The notes under the pieces: generated by a model
The model's input: only the letters and a program-made list of their open reading frames with translations
Told to the model about the DNA's origin: nothing
The model's database searches: none
DNA from: a virus
Virus record (IMG/VR): IMGVR_UViG_3300021375_000035
Coordinates: 1-54,495 of that record
Strand: one strand, 5' to 3'
DNA: 54,495 nt
Shown here: one piece after another, positions 1 to 9,398 of the stretch
How the letters are laid out: each line of letters starts with the position of its first letter
How positions within the stretch are numbered: the stretch's first letter is position 1
Translations under genes and position numbers: made by a program

Positions 1-3000
1 TTTATATAGATCTAATTCATCTTTAGCTCTTTGTAAAGGACTCTCTACAACTTCTGTTGCTTCTGCCAAACTATTTCTACCTCCTTGATTTAAAACTAAT
101 AGCTCTATCTTAGACTCTAAAGCTTTAAACACAGCTTCCTCTCTAGTATTTAAATCTATGCCTCTTAGTAGTTTGTTAACTACAGGTTGTAAAAATTCAT
201 TATTAACACTTTCAAAATCTTCAGATACTAATTCTTCAAACTCCTCATCTGTTAACCCTTCTAAACCTGCATCTCCTAGTTCTTCATTAGTAGGATTTGG
301 TTGAGGTTTAACATCTTCTGGTTTTGTAGGATTAATAAAAGCAATTTGTTTTGAAGCTTCTATAGCTACCGCATCAGCAGTTACTCTTAATTTTTGTTGT
401 TCAATAACTTTAGGTAAAACAGAAGTGCTGGTTTTTGCTAGTATTTCTTCTACTGGTGCACCATCTGCAAATGATTGTCTTAAATTACCTGCTGAAATTT
501 TTACTGCTTCTCCTCTTACCGCTTCATCATTATTAAAGTCATTAATAAGAGACTGAATCTTTTGATCTGAAGATAACTCTTTATCTCTTACTTTATCTTT
601 ATCTAACTCAACTCTAGCAATCTCTTCAATATTATCTTTGCCTAATTTCTTTTTTAGTACAAACTGTGGTTTACCATAAGGGCTTACCTCTAAGTCAATA
701 ATATAACCTGGCTTATTACTTATAAATAATCTATTGCCTAAGTCTTCATTCCATTTATCATTAAATAAAACATCTTCTCCTTTAGCATTATCTTTTAAAG
801 TTAATTGAGCTCTCTCAATAACCTCATTATATAATTCACTTATCTCAAGAGTAGTAAGTCTATTAGATTTAACATTTACAGGTGCATAAGTACCATTAGG
901 TAGTTTGATAATTACATAATATCTATCAGTACCATTTAACATTTGATTGTATAACCCTTGCTCTAAAAGGCCCTGTTTTACATCTGCTCTTAATCTAGCT
1001 TGTGCATCACCTTCTAAATTAGTTACAGTTTGAACAGTTCTTTTTCCAGTGTTCTCATCATACTTCATATCATATATAAGAACACCACCATTTAAATCTG
1101 AGTCAGTAAACATTAAATCATTTACACTTCTTGCAGCTTGTGCTCCTTTTGGATAAGCTACTCTACCACCTTGTACTTTAAGTCCAAACTTACCAAAGCC
1201 TTTTTCAAATACATATGGCTCACTTTCAACTGTCAAGTTTAATGAGTCTAATTCATTTACTATTAAAGCATTTAATGCAAAGTTATTATGAACTAGATCT
1301 AACAACTCTTTATTAGACATGTTTTGTACACCGCCTGGATATATAGTATTAAGCATTTGCTCTTCAGTCATACTACGTGGATCTACAGGGTTACCCTGCA
1401 TGTCTTCCATTACAACATACTGATTATTTAAGAATGCAAAAAAACCTCCTGGATTAGTGTTAGGAGCTAGATTAGCTTTTGTTAATGCTTGATATATTTT
1501 TTCTTGTGCAGCTGGATCTTTAACTCTTATCCCTATTTGATACTTACTTGTTGCAAGTCTTATAAGTGGGTTAGGTGACAAATATGTTTGACCATCTTTA
1601 CCTACCATACTAAATTGTCTAGTACTTACTTCTCCACTATTCTCAGGTACAGTGATAACGTACTCTAAGTTTGCTAAATCATCTTTTGATAATGCTGATA
1701 TAATAACATTGTATCTTGCTTCTGCAGTTCCATTTGATCCAGAACCTTCTCCTTCATTAACTGCTTTATATGGTGTTACAGGTTCATTAACATCTATCCT
1801 TGCTACATTAGCATTTAATCTTGTAGTGTCTAATTTTTGTGGAGCATATACACCTTTAAACTCTCCTTCTTTTAAAGTAATAGTATTGCTCTTTAATTCT
1901 TTTTTGTTTGGTGTATTTAATGCAGCCGGTATAACTTTTAAATATCCTCTTGCTGCCTCACCAGGATTACTTAAAATGATATATGGTTCATTGTCTTTAT
2001 AAACTATCATCCCTTGACTCAAACCTTCTACATTATCAAAAGGAAAAACTGTTGTGTCTGGTGCAGTAGCTTCTATAATCTTAAATGCATCTTTAGCAGC
2101 ACCTAATGTTCTAAAAGATCCAAAACTGTGAGTCTTGTTTTTTGCTGTTAAAAAGTCTAACAACTGTTTAGAAAGATTGTTTCCTTGCAAGTCAGTAACC
2201 TTATAATATGTAACTGCTTCTCCTGTATTTATATCTACTGTATCAATTTGAATAATAGCAGCTGTTGATCCTTTTAATTTTACTTTTTTCTTTTGGTCAC
2301 CTAATACTGCAGATCCTTCATCACCTACTGCATCCGGCTGTATAAATATATCAGCTAGCGTAAGATTTAATTGATCTAATACTCTTTTTACATCAGGACT
2401 TTCTATTGTTTCTCTGCTTTGTGACCATTCTTGAAATCCATTTTCTGATAGTATTTGCTCCCTACTTAAAGGACTCACATACTCTGGTTGTTGAGTATCA
2501 GGATTATTGGTCATTCCACCAGCAGCCCAGATTTTCTTAACTGCATTAAAACCATTCTGCAAATTAATTCCTTCTTCTGTGTTTCTCCATTTCTCAAAAG
2601 ATAATACTGGGTCACCCATTATAGCAGCACTTGCAGCATACTTTCTATATTTTCTTTCTAGTAAAGCATTAAGCATGGGAGTATTATTAGTCTGTGGTAA
2701 TTCCACTTCTATACCCATATTATTAAGAGTATCTTCTACGTCTGCTGCTGCTTCATTTACAACTTGATCTTCTGTCTTTTCTTTTGGTTGAGTTTGCTCA
2801 GTAGTATCTTGCTCTTTAATTCCATTATAATTAATAAGCTTACTCTTTATTTGCTCATATACTTTTTTATTAAGTACTTCCATAGCACCGTCTGCATTAA
2901 GCATAGTAACCGGTCCATCTGCAGTGTAAAAAGTTTTTAAATGTTTACTATCTCCAGTCTTTAAGAACATTGCTGTTTCAAGTGGATCAGCAAACACAGA

Positions 3001-6000
3001 AGGAGAAATAGATGTTAGTTGATTTATAAGCTCATTTGCTTCAATTATACCCACATACTTTTCTACTACTTCTTCAAAATTTTCTTTTATTCTTGCATAA
3101 TATTGCTTTTCAAATGCATATTGTCTATCAACTATTTCAGTAAATCTATCTGGGTTTCCTAAATATTCAATAGTCTTATCATACACTCTTGCTCTTCCTC
3201 TTAAAGCAATATGATCCACTATATCTATTAAAGCCTTATCAATATTATCTTCACTAACAAAAGAGTCTTGAGTTCTTGCTAAGTACTGTACATAAGCTTT
3301 AAATGCAGGTCTTAATTTTTTGATGTTTCTTCTATCAAACTGACCTTTTCTTTTTCCTTTAGGATTAGTAGCATATTTAGGATCTTGAAGAATATCTTTA
3401 ATAGCTTGTAATCTACTAATACGTTCTTCTTTATCAGCTATATCTTTTGTTCTTGATTTTTGTTCTGAATCAGCAAAAACTTTCATTTCAGCCTTAAGCA
3501 TTTCTAATTCCTTATCTATACTTTCCATATTAAGAAGTACAGTAAGATCTTTAGCAGCCATCTTTTCAAAAATAGGCTCATTTTCTAACTTACTATATAT
3601 AGCATTAGATCTTTCTAAAGCTTTTTCAAAACCATCCTGAGTAAACATATATATAAACCTAGCATGATTCCAAGCATTTTCTTTTAATACTTCTTGTACA
3701 TATTCATTAGTATTCTTTTTGAACTTGGTTGAGTCAAATGGGTTAGGAAATTTAGCTTTGTTAGCTCTATAGCTTTTTTCTTGTTTGTCAATGGCTTCTA
3801 CCATCTTACCTAAACGTTCTCTAATCTTTCCGTTCTTTATATCTTGAGGGCTTACTCCTGCTGCATCTTTATAAGCTTCATATAACTCTTCATCACTTAG
3901 CGTCATCATATCAGTAAGCTGACTTCTAAAAACTTGTGAAGTACCATTACTAAATATAGTATACATTTGTTGGAACTTGGCTGCATCTTGAGCATCCTTA
4001 AAACCAAACATGTCATTATTATTAACAGCTGCTTTCATCTCTGCAGAAAGCTGCTTCTGCATCATAAAATTAAATTGATTCTCATCAAACAATGAGTTAG
4101 GATCATCTATTTGATTATTCCATGCAGTGTTGTGTGTATCTACAACAGTTTTAATAAAGTCATCTCTTTGGGTTTTGTATTCTTGCCAAGCTTCAGTTTG
4201 TTTTTTAGTACCAAAACTTCCTTTATCAAAACCTAAACCAGAAGCTGCTTCATTTAAACCATACTTATAGATAGAAGGAACTCCTTGGAAAAATAATTTT
4301 TGTGGTCCTTGTACAACACCACCCATTAAGAAACCAGACATAAATACACTAAACCCTTCTGAAGATAACTGTGATCCCATTCCTGAAGCAATAGAAGCAT
4401 TCCTTAATTGTATACCACCAGCCAATGGATCCTTCATAACCTCTGTAAAGTATCCTTCAGTTGCTGCTGCTACAGCTTCTTGTGATACTTCTTGTATACC
4501 TTCTGCAAAATTAGAAGCACTATATCTTAACATAGCAGCTCCACCTTTTCCAGCTAAACCTTTCCATCCTGCAGCTCTAACTTTTTTAATAGTACCTGCT
4601 AAATTAGAACCTACGTCTTCAAAGACATCTTTCATTAATTTACCACCCGCACCTCTTGTTGCTCCAGTCTTTACTACAGTTTTAAAGCCTGTTTCAAATG
4701 CATCATTAAAAACTCTACCTAAAGTTCTATTAAACCCTCCCATTGCATTTCCTAATACAAACCAGTTACTGGCATATATAATAGGAGCATTAGCCATTGT
4801 AGTATAAAAGGCTGCTTTACTTGCTTTAGAAGTAATCTTAGCCATTTCTTCAGGAGTAACAGCTCTTCCTGATTTAGCTTCATATATGTCTATACCTTCT
4901 CTTACAATGTTATTATAAACCATACCCCCTTCAAGCTTGCTCTCTGCTAATGCTAGATTAACTGCTCTTACATCTCTATAAAAACCACCAAATGTATTTG
5001 CTGCTTTGGCTATGTTAATACCATTCTGTGCTGCATTTTGAGCAGTCTTAAAATTCTTAAGTGCATATAACGTATTAGGTGCAAATGCATTTCCTAAAAC
5101 TTGACCACCAGTTTTAGCAGCAGACCAAAAATCTTTTGCTGCGTCAGCACTCTTTAAAGTTCTATAAATGTCTCTACCGGCTTCCATACCTCTAAACACA
5201 TTAAATACTCTTGCTCCTTCAACTGCTAGTCTTTTTAGGTTTGCTCCAGTTCTGGCTAATAACACTGCATCTGAAGCAGGATTTAAAAAACCTTGTACTC
5301 CTGCAGCAGCAAATAGTGCTAACTCTTCTACAGCAATAGAACCTATAATACCCATTGTATATGCAGAGTTTAGTAATAGGTTGTTAGTCCAAGCCATACC
5401 CCCATCTCTAGAGGAGTTACCAATTCTCATTGCATCCTCAAACTCTAATGCAGTAGTTGTATCAGGTTGATAAAAATAATCATCACCATCAAATAAATCT
5501 CCTATAGATCTATATACACTACTAAATCCTGAGCCAGCCAAACTAGTCCATTGACCCCACATTCTAGACATGTCATCATACACATCACTATTTACATTGT
5601 AATACTCTTCCATATTACTGTAAGGTGCAAAACCTAAATCATTAAAACTTGAATGATTAAAGTATCTGTCAAACTGAGCACTTCTCATATTGACAAATCG
5701 TGGTGCTTCTATATCATTAGAAGGTCCAGCAGAAACATTATCATTTAAAATTCTTTGAATCTTACTAAAATCATTATCAGGTGGGTTTTGTTGAGCAACA
5801 GGATCAAAAGTACCAGTAGCTAAAGATGGACGTGCTACACCTAAGTTAGCTAAAGCAGGTATACCATACTGATCTAACTCATTCTTAAATCTATTAACAC
5901 CTGATATAATGCTTGGATCAACAGCATTTATATCTGCTATCTGCGTATAAGCATTATCAAACATTTCTGTAACAGGAATAAATCTCTCATCTGCTGGATT

Positions 6001-6087
6001 AACTACACTAGAATAAGGTCTTTGTGTTTCTTGTATAGTAGTAGCTAGAGAGTCATTCTGAAAGCTCTTGTCATTTTGGTTCTCCAT
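1..6087 (-). CDS. Giant internal/ejected virion protein (3' end outside window)
   Basis: The frame opens with ATG at 6087 and stays open to the left edge, giving at least 2029 residues. The start lies 6 nt after the stop of the previous gene, so the two are probably co-transcribed. Hydrophobic, possibly membrane-inserting stretches occur near residues 236-265, 428-452 and 573-593. Between the last two lies an amphipathic segment with 'EGIQEVSQE' near 528. The rest is charged, helical and rich in N, D, E, K and Q. Size, position at the end of the internal-protein cluster and the membrane-like patches fit an ejected protein (compare T7 gp16), or the giant proteins next to the tail genes of crAss-like phages, some of which are RNA polymerases. 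I saw no DxDxD-type polymerase motif in the visible part. Function is inferred only. Confidence 0.8.
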   Translation of the reverse strand, partial: MENQNDKSFQNDSLATTIQETQRPYSSVVNPADERFIPVTEMFDNAYTQIADINAVDPSIISGVNRFKNELDQYGIPALANLGVARPSLATGTFDPVAQQNPPDNDFSKIQRILNDNVSAGPSNDIEAPRFVNMRSAQFDRYFNHSSFNDLGFAPYSNMEEYYNVNSDVYDDMSRMWGQWTSLAGSGFSSVYRSIGDLFDGDDYFYQPDTTTALEFEDAMRIGNSSRDGGMAWTNNLLLNSAYTMGIIGSIAVEELALFAAAGVQGFLNPASDAVLLARTGANLKRLAVEGARVFNVFRGMEAGRDIYRTLKSADAAKDFWSAAKTGGQVLGNAFAPNTLYALKNFKTAQNAAQNGINIAKAANTFGGFYRDVRAVNLALAESKLEGGMVYNNIVREGIDIYEAKSGRAVTPEEMAKITSKASKAAFYTTMANAPIIYASNWFVLGNAMGGFNRTLGRVFNDAFETGFKTVVKTGATRGAGGKLMKDVFEDVGSNLAGTIKKVRAAGWKGLAGKGGAAMLRYSASNFAEGIQEVSQEAVAAATEGYFTEVMKDPLAGGIQLRNASIASGMGSQLSSEGFSVFMSGFLMGGVVQGPQKLFFQGVPSIYKYGLNEAASGLGFDKGSFGTKKQTEAWQEYKTQRDDFIKTVVDTHNTAWNNQIDDPNSLFDENQFNFMMQKQLSAEMKAAVNNNDMFGFKDAQDAAKFQQMYTIFSNGTSQVFRSQLTDMMTLSDEELYEAYKDAAGVSPQDIKNGKIRERLGKMVEAIDKQEKSYRANKAKFPNPFDSTKFKKNTNEYVQEVLKENAWNHARFIYMFTQDGFEKALERSNAIYSKLENEPIFEKMAAKDLTVLLNMESIDKELEMLKAEMKVFADSEQKSRTKDIADKEERISRLQAIKDILQDPKYATNPKGKRKGQFDRRNIKKLRPAFKAYVQYLARTQDSFVSEDNIDKALIDIVDHIALRGRARVYDKTIEYLGNPDRFTEIVDRQYAFEKQYYARIKENFEEVVEKYVGIIEANELINQLTSISPSVFADPLETAMFLKTGDSKHLKTFYTADGPVTMLNADGAMEVLNKKVYEQIKSKLINYNGIKEQDTTEQTQPKEKTEDQVVNEAAADVEDTLNNMGIEVELPQTNNTPMLNALLERKYRKYAASAAIMGDPVLSFEKWRNTEEGINLQNGFNAVKKIWAAGGMTNNPDTQQPEYVSPLSREQILSENGFQEWSQSRETIESPDVKRVLDQLNLTLADIFIQPDAVGDEGSAVLGDQKKKVKLKGSTAAIIQIDTVDINTGEAVTYYKVTDLQGNNLSKQLLDFLTAKNKTHSFGSFRTLGAAKDAFKIIEATAPDTTVFPFDNVEGLSQGMIVYKDNEPYIILSNPGEAARGYLKVIPAALNTPNKKELKSNTITLKEGEFKGVYAPQKLDTTRLNANVARIDVNEPVTPYKAVNEGEGSGSNGTAEARYNVIISALSKDDLANLEYVITVPENSGEVSTRQFSMVGKDGQTYLSPNPLIRLATSKYQIGIRVKDPAAQEKIYQALTKANLAPNTNPGGFFAFLNNQYVVMEDMQGNPVDPRSMTEEQMLNTIYPGGVQNMSNKELLDLVHNNFALNALIVNELDSLNLTVESEPYVFEKGFGKFGLKVQGGRVAYPKGAQAARSVNDLMFTDSDLNGGVLIYDMKYDENTGKRTVQTVTNLEGDAQARLRADVKQGLLEQGLYNQMLNGTDRYYVIIKLPNGTYAPVNVKSNRLTTLEISELYNEVIERAQLTLKDNAKGEDVLFNDKWNEDLGNRLFISNKPGYIIDLEVSPYGKPQFVLKKKLGKDNIEEIARVELDKDKVRDKELSSDQKIQSLINDFNNDEAVRGEAVKISAGNLRQSFADGAPVEEILAKTSTSVLPKVIEQQKLRVTADAVAIEASKQIAFINPTKPEDVKPQPNPTNEELGDAGLEGLTDEEFEELVSEDFESVNNEFLQPVVNKLLRGIDLNTREEAVFKALESKIELLVLNQGGRNSLAEATEVVESPLQRAKDELDLYK

Positions 6088-6093
6088 CTATTT

Positions 6094-9000
6094 TTATCTT
6101 TGTCCGTTTTCAGCATTATCTTTTTCCCTAGCCAATCTATTTTCTTCTCTTTTATTTCTTAAAAATTTATCAAAATTAGCTATATGTATATCAAGTCCTC
6201 TTAATCCATTTTGCATATTAATAGGTTGTGTCTCTGTTCTAGTTGTGTAAGTACCACCCGGCACATATGTATTAATAGAATAATGTAGATTATATTGATT
6301 TGTACCTGTTTTAATTACTCTGTAAGTTCCAGTTGGTGATAATCCTTCAGGCATCTCAAACTCTGCATATCCATTATTACCAGCAAGTATAGCTGTTTCT
6401 ACATTTGAATAATATAAGTTATCTATACTCTTAGTGTTACCATCAAACTCTTGTGGTATAATAAAACTAATACCTGCAGTTCCTTGAACACCATCTTCTA
6501 CTGAGCTAGCTCCAGTTAAACTGTTTATTTCATCAGTAGTTAATGCACCAAATTCTGAGCCAGTTCCACTTGCAGTATTACTTCCTTGTTTCTTACTTGC
6601 TAACCACTCAGGATTAAATATTACTCTATATCCTGCATTGGTTTTAGTAGGATCATCTGACTTACCATATGATGGCATATACTGTATAGTAGCTCTAGGA
6701 GCTATTTTAGCAGTATTTGATCTCTTAGGATTGTTATACCATGTATTTAAATCTTGTTTATATAAGTTCCATGCTTTTATAGCTGTTGCATCTTGTTGCA
6801 TCATACTTTGTACATCATCATAACCAAAGAAGTTTGCTGCATCTATATCTCCTTGTATAATACCATATCCTGTACCAGCATTGTCTAATGTATTTAATTG
6901 GTTTATTAGCTGAACCATTTCTGCTTCTGCTTGAGGATTTGGAGATAGTGGATCTAAAGTATACTCATAAGTAGGTGCCATAACAACATCCACCCCTTTT
7001 GCATCACTACGTCCATAAGCCGTAGAATATAAATCTCCACTAGCAACTTTACCTGAAGTTAAAGTCATGTTTAATACATCTCTGTTTTTCTGATAAAATC
7101 TTTGAGCTTCATCTTTAACTGCTCTTTCATCAATCATCCTTGCTCTAGAACCATCCTTATTATATATTGGTTTAGCTCTCTCTACATAGTTTCCATAAAT
7201 AGGATCATATTCTCTTACCATTTCATAAGCAGGAATCATGTAGTCTTCATTGTTAGTACCTGTATCCCATTTCCAGTCTAAATTAGGGTTGGTTATATTA
7301 CCTTCTTTAACTCCTTTAAGTACTAATTCTTCATACTCTTCATAGGACATTAGAGTACCATTATCATTCATTATAGGAGGGAATCCTGCTTCATCCATTT
7401 GAGCATATATATTATCTCCATCATCCTCTTTTAATACTGCAGCAGCAGATAAATCATATGCCGCTTTATGATTATCTAAAGCAGTAGTCATAAATTGATC
7501 TAACCCATCTCTTTTATTTATTGTACCATTAAGACCCCAAACCTTATTATATAATGCATCATATTGATTTCTTTTATCTGTACCCATTGTTAATGATGGA
7601 TCATCTAGAGTTCTTTGTCTAGTATCTTTAAACTCTGTAGATAACTGGCCAAATAGATTTTCTACTGCCACTCTTTGATCATATACTGGTAAGGCATTTT
7701 CATCTTCAGGATCTATTTCAGCTGAAGTACTTAGCTTTTTTCTTATCTCTTCTATAGTACCTCTATATTCTGAACCATCAGATAAAGTAACACCATATGT
7801 TTGATCTTGGCTAGCATTATCTCCTGTTGGATTTAATAGCTGCATCATAGCTAAACTATCTTCTAACTGATCATTAAATATTTTACCATCTTCTTTTAGG
7901 AATTGTTCATTAGTTCTCTGAATTAAATCAGTATTTGGATCTAACTGACCATCATCATCAACTGCTCCAGTAATAGTAGTACCATCACCAAAGTTTACTC
8001 TAGTATCTGTAAGTGCATTTCCTAATGGATTACCTTGACTTCCTATAAGCTCACCTTTCTTAGCTGCTAAATCTTCTTCTCTATCAGCTTTATACTTTGC
8101 TAAGTTCATATCATTTTCTGCATTAGCTCTAATCTTAGCCATGTCATATCTAAACCTATCATCCATCATCTTTCTTTCATTGACTCTGATAGTGTGCTCT
8201 TGATCTCTTGCACCATAAGATATAGCAGCATTTACTAAATCAGTTTCAATATTGGCACCCATAAGCATTCTATATGCTTTGTTTAAATTGCCATCTACAC
8301 TGTTAGTAGGTAATTGCCCTTCTCTTTTAATATTCATACGTGCATCCAATGCTGCTTGAGTTGCCTCAGCAACAGACATGTTTTCCTCTAATGCTTGTGA
8401 CATATCAGAACCTGGAATTATACCATTTTGTTTTTGGTAGTTTTCCCAATTAGCATTTACATTAATTTGTTTTGCTTGATCTTCTAACCCTGCTTGTATA
8501 GCCAGATCATTTCTTTGATTAATTCTATTAATGGTTTCAGCAGCCCATGCGTTTTGTCCTTCTTCTACTGTTTGAAAAGCTCCTGCTTGCATACCATTAG
8601 CTGCAAAATCTCTACTAGCTACAAACGCATCATCTGCATAAGCTGCTTGTACTCTTGGATCTTTCATTAAAGTCTGCTGTAATATTTGTAATGCAGCACC
8701 AGTAACAAGTGAACCATTTTGATTAGTAATAATGTAATTGCCATCTTCACTAAACTGATCCATTTTCATTTTTAATGGAGGGTCCATTTCACCTAATATC
8801 TTTTCAGACATTTTATATAGGTTAACATTCTGCACATAATTAGGCAATTTCATATTTAATGCTTTACTTGCATCAGCATTTATAAAATCATCTAATTGAT
8901 ATTGCAAGCTTCTTTTACCACGCTCAGAATATCTATCAGCAGCAACTTCAGTTCCTTGATCTAGTAACCGTTGTGCATGTGCCATTTCTTTTCTATATGC

Positions 9001-9339
9001 AGATGTATATACTATGTCTTTTACAATTAAATCATCCTCATAAAAAGGTGCAAAAACACTTCTAGCATTATCTGCATTTTGTTGTAATGACAAATCCATA
9101 CCAGAAATTTTTTCAATAGCTGGTGCTATAGTTTCTGCATATTGATCTCTCTTTGTTTTGTTATCTTCTCTAGATAAGTCAGCATATACTACCTTGTTGT
9201 ATAGATCATTAGTTGCTTTAAAATTGGCATCATACTTATCAGTTCTTGTTTCTAAAACTGCAGACAAGAATTTATAATCCGGTGTAAACGGTTTAATATC
9301 TGGTAAGTAAGTATCTGCTCCTTTAATGTATGTTGCCAT
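6094..9339 (-). CDS. Large internal virion (cargo-like) protein, 1081 aa
   Basis: It is a long, soluble, helix-rich protein without signal peptide or membrane segment. The N-terminal 130 residues contain a recognisable pattern: 'KPFTPDYKFLSAVLETRTD' near residue 15, then 'GMDLS', then 'VFAPFYEDD'. I associate this with cargo/internal proteins next to the short-tail genes in crAss-like and related Bacteroidota phages, from memory and without a search. The middle (about 300-450) is strongly coiled and charged. The last 40 residues form a basic/acidic helix with 'NKREENRLAREKDNAEN'. It lies between the 942-residue protein and the giant partial gene. A TTG-N19-TAATTTTG promoter-like sequence sits immediately upstream (9344-9373), so it may also have its own very short-leader transcript. 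No enzymatic motif is visible. Confidence 0.85.
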   Translation of the reverse strand: MATYIKGADTYLPDIKPFTPDYKFLSAVLETRTDKYDANFKATNDLYNKVVYADLSREDNKTKRDQYAETIAPAIEKISGMDLSLQQNADNARSVFAPFYEDDLIVKDIVYTSAYRKEMAHAQRLLDQGTEVAADRYSERGKRSLQYQLDDFINADASKALNMKLPNYVQNVNLYKMSEKILGEMDPPLKMKMDQFSEDGNYIITNQNGSLVTGAALQILQQTLMKDPRVQAAYADDAFVASRDFAANGMQAGAFQTVEEGQNAWAAETINRINQRNDLAIQAGLEDQAKQINVNANWENYQKQNGIIPGSDMSQALEENMSVAEATQAALDARMNIKREGQLPTNSVDGNLNKAYRMLMGANIETDLVNAAISYGARDQEHTIRVNERKMMDDRFRYDMAKIRANAENDMNLAKYKADREEDLAAKKGELIGSQGNPLGNALTDTRVNFGDGTTITGAVDDDGQLDPNTDLIQRTNEQFLKEDGKIFNDQLEDSLAMMQLLNPTGDNASQDQTYGVTLSDGSEYRGTIEEIRKKLSTSAEIDPEDENALPVYDQRVAVENLFGQLSTEFKDTRQRTLDDPSLTMGTDKRNQYDALYNKVWGLNGTINKRDGLDQFMTTALDNHKAAYDLSAAAVLKEDDGDNIYAQMDEAGFPPIMNDNGTLMSYEEYEELVLKGVKEGNITNPNLDWKWDTGTNNEDYMIPAYEMVREYDPIYGNYVERAKPIYNKDGSRARMIDERAVKDEAQRFYQKNRDVLNMTLTSGKVASGDLYSTAYGRSDAKGVDVVMAPTYEYTLDPLSPNPQAEAEMVQLINQLNTLDNAGTGYGIIQGDIDAANFFGYDDVQSMMQQDATAIKAWNLYKQDLNTWYNNPKRSNTAKIAPRATIQYMPSYGKSDDPTKTNAGYRVIFNPEWLASKKQGSNTASGTGSEFGALTTDEINSLTGASSVEDGVQGTAGISFIIPQEFDGNTKSIDNLYYSNVETAILAGNNGYAEFEMPEGLSPTGTYRVIKTGTNQYNLHYSINTYVPGGTYTTRTETQPINMQNGLRGLDIHIANFDKFLRNKREENRLAREKDNAENGQR

Positions 9340-9343
9340 AATT

Positions 9344-9373
9344 CAAAATTAATATAATTTAATAAGTTTACAA
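9344..9373 (-). promoter_or_regulatory. Possible Bacteroidetes-type promoter (TTG-N19-TAATTTTG)
   Basis: On the minus strand TTG (9371-9373) is followed after 19 nt by TAATTTTG (9344-9351), a match to the host -33/-7 consensus. The ATG of the 1081-residue gene begins only 4 nt later, so the transcript would be leaderless or nearly so. That makes this weaker than the copy at 33478-33507. Confidence 0.35.
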
Positions 9374-9394
9374 AGAGTATTAAATAAACTCTTT
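9371..9394 (-). terminator. Weak stem-loop after the 942-residue gene
   Basis: A 7-bp inverted repeat (AAAGAGT/ACTCTTT) with a 9-nt loop, 5 nt after the stop codon. It lacks a clear U run, so termination is doubtful. It overlaps the possible promoter of the next gene. Confidence 0.3.
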
Positions 9395-9398
9395 AAGT

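Noticed and set aside
1652-2002. Open frames on the plus strand opposite the large genes (also 5168-5470, 11074-11283, 27866-28141, 47528-47782, 51186-51461)
   Set aside because: They are antisense to convincing coding sequence, have membrane-like or Ser/Lys-biased text typical of complement frames and lack supporting context.
1-6087. RNA polymerase identity of the giant protein
   Set aside because: No DFDxD-like motif in the visible 2029 residues; the missing part could still hold it.
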